Shown here: positions 27,867 through 37,722 of the stretch, in pieces | How the letters are laid out: every line of letters starts with the position of its first letter | Position numbering within the stretch: position 1 is the stretch's first letter | NCBI RefSeq assembly: GCF_003010955.1 | Contig: NZ_PGGO01000006.1 | Span: 186,001-250,000, forward strand | DNA length: 64,000 nt | From: Phyllobacterium brassicacearum | Lineage (GTDB): Bacteria; Pseudomonadota; Alphaproteobacteria; Rhizobiales; Rhizobiaceae | Direction of reading: 5' to 3' | The notes under the pieces: generated by a model | What the model was told of the DNA's origin: nothing | What the model saw: only the letters and a program-made list of their open reading frames with translations | Database searches by the model: none | Made by a program: the position numbers and the translations under genes

Positions 27867-30452
27867 TCAATCAAACTTCAATAGCCGCTCCAGATAGTCT
27901 TTCTCCATCTGCGGGCTGAGCGCGTTGCCGAGGCGGCGGCGGATTTCTTCGAGGATCTGGCGCGCCCGCTGGATGTCGATTTCGCCGGGCAGCATGTCCT
28001 TGCTGAAGAATTCCGGATCGCCGCTTCGCTGCGGACGGCCAAGCGGGTCCTGACGGCTGTTCTGCTGCCCGTTACGGCGTCCGGTCTGGCCCTCCTGGCC
28101 CATTGCCTGCTGCATCTGTTTCATCATGTCCTGACCGCCGCGGCGCAGCGCATCGAGCGCATTGCTCTGCTGGTCGAGGGCCTGACCACCATCGGCTTCG
28201 CCGAGCGATTTCCCGGCTTCACCCATGGACTCGCCCGCTTCGCCGAAATCCTTGCCGGGATTGATGCCGAGGCCGCGTAGATCCTTCATCATCTGCTCAA
28301 GGTCTGACTGGAGCTGGTTCTGGCCTTCCTGCAGCCCGCGCAATGCCTTGGCGATATCCTCTTCGGACATCTGCCCCTGCTGGCCATCCTGACCCTGCTG
28401 ACCCTCCTGACCTTGTTGGCCTTGCTGACCTTGCTGGCCGTAATCCTGCTGCATGCCGTTCTGGCGCTGCTGTTCGAGCCTGTGGGTCTGGTTCATCATG
28501 TCCTGCTGGCGCCGCATCAGTTCGCCGAGCTTGTCCATCTGCTGCCGCATCTGGCGGCCTTGCTGGTTTTGACCTTGCTGCTGCCCCATCTGCAGATTGT
28601 TCATCATGTTTTCGAGTTCGGACAGCAGCTGTTGGGCCTGATCGCGCGCGCCCTGCTTGGCCAGATCCTCGATCTGGTCGAGCATGCGGTCAATGTCCTC
28701 CTGGCGCAGTTCCTGGGCGTTGGGATCCGGTGCCTGCGCCATGTTCGGATTCTTCTGCGCTCTTTCGGCAAATTCGCGCAAATACTCGTTCATGGCCTTG
28801 CGCAGTTCGGCCATCAGTTTTTCGATTTCCTCCGGGCTCGCACCGCGTTCGAGCGCCTGTTTCAACGCTTCCTGTGCCTGGCGCAGGCGGCGTTCGGCAT
28901 CGGAAAGGGCGCCATCCTCGATGCCGCGGGCGACTTGCCACATATAGGATACAACGTCGCGCAGCTGGTCGTCGCTGCGAGCGAGATTGAGACGCGAGCG
29001 AATACTGCGCAATGCTAGGTAGTGGGAGGCGTTCTTGATCGTCTCCTCCGGCCAGATCGTCAGGCCATCGATCGTGTTCAACACATCCGGCTTTGCATTG
29101 GCATTCAGCGCCAGAATACGCCGCTGTTCAACAACAGCGCGCGCCAGCGGGTTGGCGAAGGGCCGTTCAGGCATGACCAGGGTTTTTGTCTCGCTTCGTG
29201 CGTCCTGCTTCGCGTCGTCGGTCGCGACAAGCGTCATATGGATTTCCGAACCTGCCCAAGGATGCTCGGTGAGATCCTTGGTGGTCTTTATCTCCTTGGG
29301 CTGATCGCCGCGTCTCGGCAGGGAAAGGGGCAAATCCGGAGCAGCATAGAGTGGCCGCGCAGCCTTGTCGGCGGGCGCCATGGCCTGCTCTATCTTGGCA
29401 AGGGCGCCGGCCGCGCCATAGTCATCCTTCAGTTCGTAGAACACTTCCATGGTGCCATTGATGGCGCTGGAGGGATCCTTGGTGAAGCGGATCGAGGGCG
29501 GCTGGTCGGGAATGACCGCAAAGGACCATTCGGAAAGCGTGGAGCCATTATCATAAAGCGTAACGGTGCTGTCGGCGCTGAGACGGGCTTCAAAGTTTCG
29601 AGGCTTGCGTTTGGCCGCTGCCGGGTCTTCTGTCGCGCCCCCTTCCTTTACGGGGGCAAAATCGGTCGCTTCGCCATTGCTGGGAGCCAGTGCGGCTGTC
29701 TCATTTCCGCTGCCACCTATAATGCGGATGACAAGCGTGCTGTCCTGCGGAATGGTGAACTGCTTGTCTTCAGTGTTGGCTGCCGATGTCAAAAAGACGG
29801 GCGCGCGCCCTGTATAACGCGGAGGCGTTACCCAGGCATCGATACGTGGCGGGATCGCATCGGACGAGCCGTGACTGCGGAAGGCATCGCTGACGCGGCC
29901 GCCCAGTGGTCCTTCAGCAAAGGCAAATGCAATGAAGAGAAGCAGGCCGATAACGGCTCGCAAAGCCCAGGGATCGCGCTCCGCAACACGGGTTTGCGGC
30001 AGTCCGCTCTTCAAATTCCGGATACGCTCGGCCATGCGCTTGCGATGTTCGTCCCAGAGCGCTTGCGCAAACGGGTCGTCCGTGTTTGCGGCGAGCTCTT
30101 CCGATTGGACGGTGATCGGCTGGTGATCGAGGATATTGACGTTTTCAAGCCGCTGGCTGACCTCGGCGTGCGTCGGCAGGTGGAACCTCAGCAGAAGATA
30201 AAGGCATGCCGGGACCGAAAGAGCGAATAGTCCAAGCACTATGAGCCGCAGCCAATCCGGAGTTATCCGGAAGACGCCGAACCAGGACAAGGAAAGAAAC
30301 GCCGCCAGGACCAGCAGCAGAGGCAGCAAAAGTGGCCACAGGCGCTCAAGAGCAATCGTCAACCAGGCAGACAAACGGAGGCGATCGATACTCCTGAAAA
30401 TATCGAACCTGACCCTTTCAGCGTCCCGTTCGTCGGGGTGTTGACTGGTCAT
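27867..30452 (-). CDS. TIGR02302 family (DUF4175) membrane protein
   Basis: An 861-residue protein conserved in Alphaproteobacteria, function unknown. It begins with two close hydrophobic hairpins (about 32-60 and 65-85), a third near 170-185, then a large periplasmic region with a beta-rich part (about 200-330) and a long helical part. About residues 615-720 are extremely Gln/Met/Gly-rich, with repeats of QQGQ, beside coiled-coil-like helices. Start 30452 (MTSQHPDERDAERVR) is preferred to the 13-codon extension. It is the last gene of an argH-lptM-lysA-TIGR02302 run. Confidence 0.88.
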   Translation of the reverse strand: MTSQHPDERDAERVRFDIFRSIDRLRLSAWLTIALERLWPLLLPLLLVLAAFLSLSWFGVFRITPDWLRLIVLGLFALSVPACLYLLLRFHLPTHAEVSQRLENVNILDHQPITVQSEELAANTDDPFAQALWDEHRKRMAERIRNLKSGLPQTRVAERDPWALRAVIGLLLFIAFAFAEGPLGGRVSDAFRSHGSSDAIPPRIDAWVTPPRYTGRAPVFLTSAANTEDKQFTIPQDSTLVIRIIGGSGNETAALAPSNGEATDFAPVKEGGATEDPAAAKRKPRNFEARLSADSTVTLYDNGSTLSEWSFAVIPDQPPSIRFTKDPSSAINGTMEVFYELKDDYGAAGALAKIEQAMAPADKAARPLYAAPDLPLSLPRRGDQPKEIKTTKDLTEHPWAGSEIHMTLVATDDAKQDARSETKTLVMPERPFANPLARAVVEQRRILALNANAKPDVLNTIDGLTIWPEETIKNASHYLALRSIRSRLNLARSDDQLRDVVSYMWQVARGIEDGALSDAERRLRQAQEALKQALERGASPEEIEKLMAELRKAMNEYLREFAERAQKNPNMAQAPDPNAQELRQEDIDRMLDQIEDLAKQGARDQAQQLLSELENMMNNLQMGQQQGQNQQGRQMRQQMDKLGELMRRQQDMMNQTHRLEQQRQNGMQQDYGQQGQQGQQGQEGQQGQDGQQGQMSEEDIAKALRGLQEGQNQLQSDLEQMMKDLRGLGINPGKDFGEAGESMGEAGKSLGEADGGQALDQQSNALDALRRGGQDMMKQMQQAMGQEGQTGRRNGQQNSRQDPLGRPQRSGDPEFFSKDMLPGEIDIQRARQILEEIRRRLGNALSPQMEKDYLERLLKFD

Positions 30453-30560
30453 ACGCACTCCATCTCGCCAACATCGACGGGTTGACCTCATACGAGAATA
30501 GCATTCATCGTGGCAAAGGCGAGGCCTTGGGGTAAAATTGCGATCAATGGTTTGTGTAAT

Positions 30561-30629
30561 AGACCATCTTGAAACTCTAATGCGGCGGTCATTTGACGCG
30601 ATTTTCTGTGCTTCCGGTGCTCACGTACC
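30561..30629. repeat. Palindrome family, copy D (left arm and core)
   Basis: Begins AGACCATCTTGAAACTC and reaches GTGCTTCCGGTGCTCACGTAC (30609-30629), matching the left halves of copies B and F; after the core the right arm has decayed and pairs poorly. It lies between lysA and TIGR02302, which are on the same strand. Confidence 0.65.
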
Positions 30630-30674
30630 TCTGGCAGCGATCGTGCGTTCCAAATCCCCTCTCTTGTGATTTCT

Positions 30675-30699
30675 AGCACTTAGCTGACGCTAAGGTGCT
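30675..30699 (-). terminator. Possible terminator hairpin after lysA
   Basis: AGCACTTAGC and GCTAAGGTGCT form a 10-bp stem with one bulge, about 30 bases past the lysA stop on the minus strand. It is not followed by a U-run. Confidence 0.35.
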
Positions 30700-30730
30700 G
30701 AATCACGTAAGGGGGGAGATACCCACGGCA

Positions 30731-31996
30731 CTACAACCAGTCCGGCACCGAATCGAGCCCGATCAGTTCTTCATAGCTCGTTCTTGCCCGCACGACGTGA
30801 AAGCGGTCGCCATTGACCAGCACCTCAGGGACGAGGAGGCGCGTGTTGTATGTTCCGGCCTGGACGGCACCATAAGCACCAGCCGTTCCGATAGCGATGA
30901 GATCACCCGGGGCAGGACGGGGCAGATCGCGGTCGAGACCGAGATAGTCACCCGTTTCGCAGACCGGGCCGACGACATCACCGCGAATGCGCGGGTGGGT
31001 GGCGGATGGCTCCTTGACCGAGCGGATCGTGTGGAAGGCGTCATAAAGCGTCGGCCGGATGAGATCGTTCATCGCCGCGTCGACGATGATGAAGTTCCTG
31101 GCGTCGCCTTCCTTGAGATAGATGACCTCGGTGACGAGAATGCCGGCATTGCCGATGATGAGACGGCCGGGCTCGAAGATGGTCTTGAGGCCGAGCGGCT
31201 TGATGTGCTTGGCGACAATCTGCGCATAGGCATCAGGCAATGGCGGCGGATTGTTGTCGAAATGGTAGGGAATGCCGAGCCCGCCGCCTAGATCGACATG
31301 CTTGATGTCGTGGCCGTCGGCCGTGAGCTGGGCCACCAATTCGGCGAGCAGCCTGAAGGCATTGTCGAACGGCTCGAGATCGGTGATCTGGCTGCCGATG
31401 TGCATGTCGACGCCGACGATCTTGAGGCCGGGAAGCCCGGCGGCGCGGGCATAGACCGTGCTGGCCTTTGCCAGTGGAATACCGAACTTGTTCTCGGATT
31501 TCCCCGTTGAAATCTTCTTGTGTGTCTTTGCGTCGACATCGGGATTGATGCGCAGCGATACAGGCGCGATCTTACCCGCGGCCACGGCCCGGCTGGACAG
31601 GAGTTCCAGCTCCGGTTCGGATTCGACGTTGAAGCAGTGAATGCCGGCGGCCAGTGCATAATCCATTTCGGACGGCTTCTTGCCGACGCCGGAGAAGACA
31701 ATCTTGCTGGCGGGAATGCCTGCGGCAAGCGCCCTGCGCAACTCTCCCTCGGAGACAACATCCGCGCCCGAACCGAGGCGGGCCAGTGTTTTCAGCACGG
31801 CCTGGTTGGAGTTTGCCTTGAGGGCGTAGCAGACCAGTGCGTCCATCTCTGCAAAGGCGGCTGAAAAGACCTTGAAATGGCGCTCGATGGTTGCGGTGGA
31901 ATAGCAATAGAAAGGTGTCCCGACCACCTTGGCGATGTCGGGAATACTGACGCCCTCGGCGTGAAGGACGCCGTCCCTGTAGTCGAAATGGTTCAC
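30731..31996 (-). CDS. lysA: Diaminopimelate decarboxylase
   Basis: Last step of lysine synthesis: PLP-dependent decarboxylation of meso-diaminopimelate. The 421-residue product has the PLP lysine in CYALKANSN (about 57), GSGADVVSEGEL, HIGSQI, the glycine-rich phosphate site GGGLGIPY, EPGRLIIGNAG, and CETGDYLG from the partner subunit's active site. It starts with GTG at 31996, 11 bases after the lptM stop, so the two are cotranscribed. Confidence 0.96.
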   Translation of the reverse strand: MNHFDYRDGVLHAEGVSIPDIAKVVGTPFYCYSTATIERHFKVFSAAFAEMDALVCYALKANSNQAVLKTLARLGSGADVVSEGELRRALAAGIPASKIVFSGVGKKPSEMDYALAAGIHCFNVESEPELELLSSRAVAAGKIAPVSLRINPDVDAKTHKKISTGKSENKFGIPLAKASTVYARAAGLPGLKIVGVDMHIGSQITDLEPFDNAFRLLAELVAQLTADGHDIKHVDLGGGLGIPYHFDNNPPPLPDAYAQIVAKHIKPLGLKTIFEPGRLIIGNAGILVTEVIYLKEGDARNFIIVDAAMNDLIRPTLYDAFHTIRSVKEPSATHPRIRGDVVGPVCETGDYLGLDRDLPRPAPGDLIAIGTAGAYGAVQAGTYNTRLLVPEVLVNGDRFHVVRARTSYEELIGLDSVPDWL

Positions 31997-32007
31997 TTAA
32001 ATTCAGC

Positions 32008-32193
32008 CTAGATCAACGGGTCGAGAATGAAACGCTTGTCCGGAGCCGGCGGAGTTGCCTGGTTCGGCTCGCCAGGCGTCGATGTGACAGACGCCGGCGG
32101 CGGTTCAAGCGGACCTTTCCGGCCACAGGCCGAAACGGCGCCGGCAATCGCGACCGCCATCAGAATTGTCGTCAGAAAAGAACGGCTTGTCAT
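32008..32193 (-). CDS. lptM: Small lipoprotein LptM-like
   Basis: A 61-residue protein with a lipoprotein signal peptide (TILMAVAIAGAVSAC; lipobox cysteine about 23), then GRKGPLEPPP, the LptM/YifL-like core, and a Pro-rich tail ending KRFILDPLI. In E. coli LptM helps the LptD outer-membrane translocon mature; that role is inferred here by family. The gene order argH-lptM-lysA is conserved in Rhizobiales. Confidence 0.88.
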   Translation of the reverse strand: MTSRSFLTTILMAVAIAGAVSACGRKGPLEPPPASVTSTPGEPNQATPPAPDKRFILDPLI

Positions 32194-32283
32194 TGAGTTT
32201 GATCCTGTCGTCCGAAATATTTATCTTCTGTCTAGCGTAAGGAGGAGCGGTTTGCATCCCCCATCGTCAAGCCAGCCTGAGCT

Positions 32284-33684
32284 TTACAGTTTTGTGATGC
32301 GCTTTTGCCAGAACCTGATCTGGCGGCGAACCTCGCCCGGTGCCGTACCGCCATAGGATCTGCGGCTGCGGACCGATTTGTCGACGGTGAGGTAGCCGAA
32401 AACCGCGTCGGTGATCCCTGGGTAGATCTGCTGCAGCTCCTCTAGCGACAGTTTGCCGAGTTCGCATTTTTTCTGCTCGGCGAGCGCGACGGCGCGGCCG
32501 GTCACATGGTGCGCCTCGCGGAAGGGCAGGCCGAGCTCGCGGACGAGCCAGTCGGCAAGATCGGTCGCGGTGGAATAACCGGAACCGGCAGCCTTTTTCA
32601 TGGCCGCGGTATTGATGGTCATGTCGCCGACCATGCCGGTCATGGCGGCGATGGCGAGTTCGAGGGTCTCGGCCGCGTCGAAGACCGCTTCCTTGTCTTC
32701 CTGCATGTCCTTGGAATAGGTGAGCGGCAGTCCCTTCATGACCGTCAAAAGGCCGACGAGAGACCCGGTGATACGGCCGGTCTTGGCGCGCACGAGCTCT
32801 GCCGCATCGGGATTCTTCTTCTGCGGCATGATCGAGGAGCCGGTCGAGAACGAATCCGACAGGCGCACGAAGCCGAATTGCGGCGTGGACCAGATGACGA
32901 TTTCCTCGGCGAGGCGCGACAGATGCGTCGCCGTGATGGCGGCGGTCGAAAGGAACTCGAGCGCATAGTCGCGATCAGAGACGCTGTCGAGCGAATTACG
33001 GGTCGGTTCGCGGAAACCGAGCGCCTTGGCTGTCATGTGCCGGTCGATGGGGAAGCCGGTTCCGGCCAGTGCTGCCGCGCCGAGCGGCGATTCGTCCATG
33101 CGCCTGATTGCATCCCTGACGCGGGAAAGGTCGCGGCCGAACATTTCCACATAGGCCATGCAGTGGTGGCCGAAAGTGACCGGCTGCGCCGTCTGGAGAT
33201 GCGTGAAACCCGGCATCAGCGTTGCCGCATGCTCTTCCGCACGCTTGAGAAAAGCTTCAATGAGGTTCTTGAGCGCATTGGCGGTCTTTTCGAATTCAGC
33301 CTTCACCCAGAGGCGGAAATCCACGGCCACCTGGTCGTTGCGCGACCGGGCGGTATGCAGGCGGCCGGCGGATGCGCCGATGAGTTCCGCCAGACGCGAT
33401 TCGACATTCATGTGAATGTCTTCAAGTTTGCGTGAGAAAATGAACTTTCCGCTTTCGATCTCTGACAATATCGTGTTCAGGCCGCTTGCGATCTTGTCGT
33501 GGTCGTCGCCTGAGATTATGCCGGTTTTCGCAAGCATGGCAGCATGGGCAAGCGAACCCTGAATGTCCTGGGCGTAGAGTTTCTGGTCAAAGCCGATGGA
33601 AGCATTGATTTCTTCCATGATCGCGGCAGGACCGGAGGCAAAGCGGCCTCCCCACATTTCATTGCTGTTCTTCTTGTCGGACAT
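32284..33684 (-). CDS. argH: Argininosuccinate lyase
   Basis: Last step of arginine synthesis. The 466-residue product carries the fumarase/lyase superfamily signature [28 protein letters not shown]-type region (about 105-120), and [18 protein letters not shown]. Start 33684 ([15 protein letters not shown]) is the family N-terminus; a 20-codon upstream extension is ignored. It is divergent from tlpA with only 36 bases between the starts, so promoter elements must overlap or lie inside coding sequence. Confidence 0.96.
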   Translation of the reverse strand: MSDKKNSNEMWGGRFASGPAAIMEEINASIGFDQKLYAQDIQGSLAHAAMLAKTGIISGDDHDKIASGLNTILSEIESGKFIFSRKLEDIHMNVESRLAELIGASAGRLHTARSRNDQVAVDFRLWVKAEFEKTANALKNLIEAFLKRAEEHAATLMPGFTHLQTAQPVTFGHHCMAYVEMFGRDLSRVRDAIRRMDESPLGAAALAGTGFPIDRHMTAKALGFREPTRNSLDSVSDRDYALEFLSTAAITATHLSRLAEEIVIWSTPQFGFVRLSDSFSTGSSIMPQKKNPDAAELVRAKTGRITGSLVGLLTVMKGLPLTYSKDMQEDKEAVFDAAETLELAIAAMTGMVGDMTINTAAMKKAAGSGYSTATDLADWLVRELGLPFREAHHVTGRAVALAEQKKCELGKLSLEELQQIYPGITDAVFGYLTVDKSVRSRRSYGGTAPGEVRRQIRFWQKRITKL

Positions 33685-33720
33685 GGAATAGCGCCTTGGG
33701 TGCGAAGGATGAGAGTAGAA

Positions 33721-34401
33721 ATGACTGACGGCAACCAAACACAAAAATCGCCACGCAACGGAAGCAGGAAGATCATTCTCCTTGCCGGTCTCGCGGGCAT
33801 CGTTGCCGGTGCGTTTGCGGTATACGTGATGGAGCGGCCCTCTGGCAATATTGTCGCGGGAACAAACCCGGCCGACCAGTGCGCAATCAAAGCCGATGCG
33901 GCCAAGGCGATCGATGCTGCCGCAATGGGGGCCGTCGCTGCCATGCGTGGCGCAGATGCGCCGCAGTCCTTGTCATCGCTGACCTTCAACGGGCCGGACG
34001 GCAAGCCGGTCCGTCTCGAGGATTTCAAGGGCAAAACGCTGCTCGTCAACCTCTGGGCAACCTGGTGCGTGCCGTGCCGCGAAGAAATGCCGGCGCTCGA
34101 TGCTCTGCAGACGAAGAAGGGCGGCGACGACTTCAAGGTCGTGGCCGTCAATATCGACACGGGCGACGATGCGAAGCCAAAGGTGTTCCTTGATGAGATC
34201 GGCGTCAAATCGCTCGAGCTCTATCGGGATGCATCGATGGGTGTATTCAATGATCTGAAGCGCAAGAATCTGGCATTCGGCCTGCCTGTGACGATACTGG
34301 TCGACAAGGAAGGCTGCCAGATCGCCGCGATGAACGGCCCCGCGGACTGGGGAAGTGACGACGCCGCGCGCTTTATTGATGCGGCGAGGGCTTTGAACTA
34401 G
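33721..34401 (+). CDS. tlpA: TlpA-type thiol:disulfide interchange protein
   Basis: A 226-residue membrane-anchored thioredoxin-like protein: an N-terminal helix ([20 protein letters not shown], about 18-37), then a periplasmic TlpA domain with active site [13 protein letters not shown] (about 116-128). TlpA is needed for cytochrome oxidase copper-site assembly in Bradyrhizobium; the same role is inferred. An Ala-rich stretch ([19 protein letters not shown]) includes an extra cysteine, as in other TlpA proteins. The ATG at 33709 is an alternative start. Divergent from argH. Confidence 0.92.
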   Translation: MTDGNQTQKSPRNGSRKIILLAGLAGIVAGAFAVYVMERPSGNIVAGTNPADQCAIKADAAKAIDAAAMGAVAAMRGADAPQSLSSLTFNGPDGKPVRLEDFKGKTLLVNLWATWCVPCREEMPALDALQTKKGGDDFKVVAVNIDTGDDAKPKVFLDEIGVKSLELYRDASMGVFNDLKRKNLAFGLPVTILVDKEGCQIAAMNGPADWGSDDAARFIDAARALN

Positions 34402-34405
34402 GCAT

Positions 34406-34438
34406 AAAAAAAGCTCCATCGCGAGATGGAGCCTTTTT
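34406..34438. terminator. Bidirectional terminator between tlpA and the DEAD-box gene
   Basis: AAAAAAGCTCCATC, loop GCGA, GATGGAGCCTTTTT: a 9-bp GC-containing stem with A/T runs on both sides. It serves tlpA on the plus strand and the helicase gene on the minus strand. Confidence 0.88.
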
Positions 34439-34459
34439 AGATTATGCGAACGCGCTGAA

Positions 34460-36394
34460 TTACTCAGCTCCTCCCGCGGCGGCTTTCCGAGCCTTCTTGG
34501 CTTTGTACTTGTCAAAGCCATGCAGTTCACCTGGTTTGCGTTCTTTTGGTGTTTTCTTCGGTTTTTCAGGCTTTTCTGTGGCCCAGCCTTCCGGTTTTGC
34601 CTTGGCTGGCTTGGCTGACCAGTCGGATTTCGGCTTGTCGTCACGGGAACGGGGCTTGGCGGAATCCCAGTCACGCTTCTCGCCAAAGCTCTTCTTGCCC
34701 TTGTAGTCGCCGCCTTCGCGGCGGGGCGAGGAGAATCCGGGGCCATCGCTGCGGGTAATGTTCACACCCTTTTCGCCGCTACCGAACTGCTTGATCCGTG
34801 CCAGGAAATCGTCGGCCTTGCTGGCGCTGATCTCAAAACGGGTTTCAGTCTCAAGGATTTTGATCGAGCCGACATCGGTCTTGGTGAGGTCACCGGCCTT
34901 GCAGATCAGCGGCAGGAGCCAGCGCGGCTCGGCGCGCTGCTTGCGCCCGACGCTGATGGAGAACCAGGCGCCGCTCTCGAAATCTTCTATGCGGCCGCGC
35001 GGTGTGCGTTCACCGCGCTCCGGACGGTCTTCAAAGCGGCCCTTGCGGCCGGTATCGCGCATTGGCTCAAGCACGTGCGACGGCGTCGACGACAGTTCCT
35101 CCGGGGCAGGGCGCGCTGCCATCTGCTGGCGCAGATATGCGGCGGCGATCTGTTCGGCTGAATGCAGGGCGAGCAGTTCCTTTACATGGGCTGCTTCATC
35201 TTCGCCGACGACTTCCGTCAGCGAAGGATCGTTGAGAATGCGGTCGTGGTTGCGCTTGTTGATTGCGGCAGCGTCCGGCGGTGGCACCATGGTCGTTGCA
35301 AGCTTTGCGCCCTGCAGCAGGCGCTCGGCGGTGCGGCGGCGTGATGGCGGCACGATCAATACGCAGATGCCCTTGCGGCCCGCGCGACCGGTACGGCCGC
35401 TGCGGTGCAGCAGCGTCTCGGAATTGTTCGGCAGGTCGGCGTGAATGACGAGGTCGAGATTGGGCAGGTCGATGCCGCGTGCCGCAACGTCGGTCGCAAC
35501 GCAGACCCGGGCACGGCCATCGCGCATGGCCTGCAGCGCATTGGTGCGCTCGGCCTGGCTGAGTTCGCCTGACAATGATACGACGTTGAAGCCGCGGTTG
35601 GAGAGGCGGCTGGTCAGGTGTTTTACCGCCTCGCGGGTCGAGCCGAAGATGATCGTGTTCTGCGCATCGTAGAAGAGCAGTGAATTGATAATGGCATTTT
35701 CGCGCTCGCGCGGCGCCACCGGCATGATGTGATATTCAATGTCGCTGTGCTGTTCCCGGTCGTTTGTCGCGGAAATGCGCAGTGCATCGTTCTGGAACTG
35801 CTTGGCGAGCTGGGCGATGGGTTTCGGCACTGTTGCCGAGAACATCAATGTACGGCGGTCTTCGGGCGCTTCGCCGAGAATGAATTCGAGGTCTTCGCGG
35901 AAGCCGAGGTCGAGCATCTCGTCGGCTTCGTCGAGAACGACTGCACGCAGGTCCGCCATGTCGAGTGAGCCGCGGGTGATGTGGTCACGCAGACGGCCGG
36001 GTGTGCCGACGACGATGTGTGCGCCCTGGCTTAGCGCACGGCGTTCCTTGGTCATGTCCATGCCGCCAACGCAGGAGGCGATGCGTGCGCCGGTCTGCTC
36101 GTAAAGCCACTCCAGCTCGCGCCGTACCTGCAGTGCAAGTTCGCGCGTCGGGGCAATCACCAGCGCGTAGGGAGCGCCAATGGAATTGAAGCGGTCCTCG
36201 CCATCAAGCAGGGTCGGGGCAATGGCAATGCCGAATGCAACCGTCTTGCCGGACCCGGTCTGCGCCGAGACCAGGAGGTCCGCATCCCGCGCTTCAGGCG
36301 CCAGCACGGCGGTCTGCACCGGCGTCAAGGTTTCATACCCACGGGCTGCCAGTGCACCGGACAGCGCCGGAGCGATTGAATCGAAAATAGTCAT
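34460..36394 (-). CDS. DEAD-box ATP-dependent RNA helicase
   Basis: A 644-residue helicase. Q motif TPVQTAVL, motif I SAQTGSGKTVAFG, motif II DEADEML, motif III FSATVP, motif VI HRSGRTGRAGRKG are all present in the first 370 residues. A DbpA/CsdA-type RNA-binding domain follows (about 470-555), then a basic Lys/Pro-rich tail (GEKRDWDSAKPRSRDDKPKS). This build resembles DeaD/CsdA proteins in ribosome assembly or cold adaptation. The leader of about 180 bases before it has no gene on either strand. Confidence 0.93.
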   Translation of the reverse strand: MTIFDSIAPALSGALAARGYETLTPVQTAVLAPEARDADLLVSAQTGSGKTVAFGIAIAPTLLDGEDRFNSIGAPYALVIAPTRELALQVRRELEWLYEQTGARIASCVGGMDMTKERRALSQGAHIVVGTPGRLRDHITRGSLDMADLRAVVLDEADEMLDLGFREDLEFILGEAPEDRRTLMFSATVPKPIAQLAKQFQNDALRISATNDREQHSDIEYHIMPVAPRERENAIINSLLFYDAQNTIIFGSTREAVKHLTSRLSNRGFNVVSLSGELSQAERTNALQAMRDGRARVCVATDVAARGIDLPNLDLVIHADLPNNSETLLHRSGRTGRAGRKGICVLIVPPSRRRTAERLLQGAKLATTMVPPPDAAAINKRNHDRILNDPSLTEVVGEDEAAHVKELLALHSAEQIAAAYLRQQMAARPAPEELSSTPSHVLEPMRDTGRKGRFEDRPERGERTPRGRIEDFESGAWFSISVGRKQRAEPRWLLPLICKAGDLTKTDVGSIKILETETRFEISASKADDFLARIKQFGSGEKGVNITRSDGPGFSSPRREGGDYKGKKSFGEKRDWDSAKPRSRDDKPKSDWSAKPAKAKPEGWATEKPEKPKKTPKERKPGELHGFDKYKAKKARKAAAGGAE

Positions 36395-36580
36395 TAATTA
36401 ACTTTCAGTTAAGTCTTTGGCTGGTGTTTTGGGCTCGGCTTCAGTGAGCACGAGCGGCACGCATATAGCTTTGTTGCGCTCTCGTAGAGGTTATAGCTCA
36501 TTTCGTCAATGGCGGCGAGGCGTGGGGCAGTGCAGGGGAGCCTTGCAAATTCGTTGTGCGTGATTCCCGCTCAGGCAAAC

Positions 36581-37057
36581 TCAGGTAGCAAAACCTGCAC
36601 GTTTTAGCCGCACGATCGCAAGGTCGAGCGCGGAAAGAAAGCTCGAGCGATCCTTGGGTGAAAACGGTCGTGGACCGCCGGTGATCTGTCCGGCAGAGCG
36701 CAGCTCGTCCATGAGGTTACGGGTGGCGAGCGTGTTGCCGATCGAGCTTTCGGTGAAGGCACGGCCCGTTGGCGAAATGGCATCTGCTCCGGCTTTGACA
36801 CAGCGGCTGGCAAGCGGGATGTCGGCCGTGACCACAACGTCGCCGCGCGAGACGCGGTCGGCGATCCAGTCATCGGCGGCGTCGAAGCCATCGCTGACGA
36901 TGACGCGCTCGATCATCGGGTCACGCGGGATCGCCATGAAGGAATTCGAGACAACGTAGACCTTGACGCCGTACCGCTCGGCAACGCGGTATGTTTCGGC
37001 CTTGACCGGGCACGCGTCGGCGTCGACATAGATGGTGATTTTCTTCTGCTCAGTCAT
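36581..37057 (-). CDS. YaiI/YqxD family protein (DUF188)
   Basis: A 158-residue protein of a widespread family with a PIN/NYN-like nuclease fold but unproven activity. The N-terminal [18 protein letters not shown] (about 8-25) and the [20 protein letters not shown] and RNLMDELR segments are diagnostic. Start 37057 has GAGAG just upstream. It begins 5 bases after the ExoD-family stop, so they are cotranscribed. Confidence 0.9.
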   Translation of the reverse strand: MTEQKKITIYVDADACPVKAETYRVAERYGVKVYVVSNSFMAIPRDPMIERVIVSDGFDAADDWIADRVSRGDVVVTADIPLASRCVKAGADAISPTGRAFTESSIGNTLATRNLMDELRSAGQITGGPRPFSPKDRSSFLSALDLAIVRLKRAGFAT

Positions 37058-37062
37058 GTCTC

Positions 37063-37701
37063 TCAACCAAAAATGTGCAGGGCAGCGAGACCAACTGACG
37101 CGGCAAGGCCGATAGCGATACCTGCGGCAAGCGCAGCCGCAAGAAGGCCTGTTCCGAGCCAGACGCCATCCCGCTCGCCGAGACCGATGGCAAGGAGGAC
37201 GATGGCGAGAGCCGGCATTTGATTGATCAGCGGTACGGGCAAGATCACGATGAGTGACATCAGCAGGACGACGATGCTGACGACACGCTCGATAAGGACC
37301 TGAGGGACGATCCAGTAGCGCGGGCGCGCCAGCTTCTCGAACCGCATGAGGAGTGGTTTGAATTTCTCAAGGAAGGTGCGATAGTTCTCGACCGATATGG
37401 ATTTCCGCCGCATGAATTCCGGAAACCACGGTTCCTCGCGACCGATCAGCATCTGGATCGATACGAGCACCAGCGGAATACCAAAAATAGTCGAGGTCCC
37501 GGGCAAGAGAGGGACCAGATTGAGCGCCGCAAAGAGGATCATCAGCGCTCCGAAACTACGCTCGGAGAGGGCGGAGAGAATATCGTCGAGCGATATCCTC
37601 TCCGCCGTCGTTTCGCCGAGTTGGACAAGAACGCTGGATAGTCGCCGCGTGTCCCCGGATTCGGAGGGATCCCAGTCGGGCGATGTCCCATCAGCGTTCA
37701 T
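37063..37701 (-). CDS. ExoD family exopolysaccharide synthesis protein
   Basis: A 212-residue membrane protein. The N-terminal 45 residues are cytoplasmic; then come helices including [34 protein letters not shown] and two further pairs at the C-terminus. ExoD in Sinorhizobium affects exopolysaccharide and alkaline tolerance, but the biochemical function is unknown. Good Shine-Dalgarno GGAGGA before the start. The gene lies between TerC and YaiI on the same strand. Confidence 0.88.
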   Translation of the reverse strand: MNADGTSPDWDPSESGDTRRLSSVLVQLGETTAERISLDDILSALSERSFGALMILFAALNLVPLLPGTSTIFGIPLVLVSIQMLIGREEPWFPEFMRRKSISVENYRTFLEKFKPLLMRFEKLARPRYWIVPQVLIERVVSIVVLLMSLIVILPVPLINQMPALAIVLLAIGLGERDGVWLGTGLLAAALAAGIAIGLAASVGLAALHIFG

Positions 37702-37722
37702 TTTGTCCTCCGGTTTGATGAA

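Noticed and set aside
28380-28580. Tandem CAGxxx-like DNA repeat or CRISPR-like array
   Set aside because: The periodicity is due to QG/QQ codons in the TIGR02302 gene; there are no spacers.
29022-30230. 402-codon frame opposite TIGR02302
   Set aside because: No signal, no domain and complete overlap with a clear gene.
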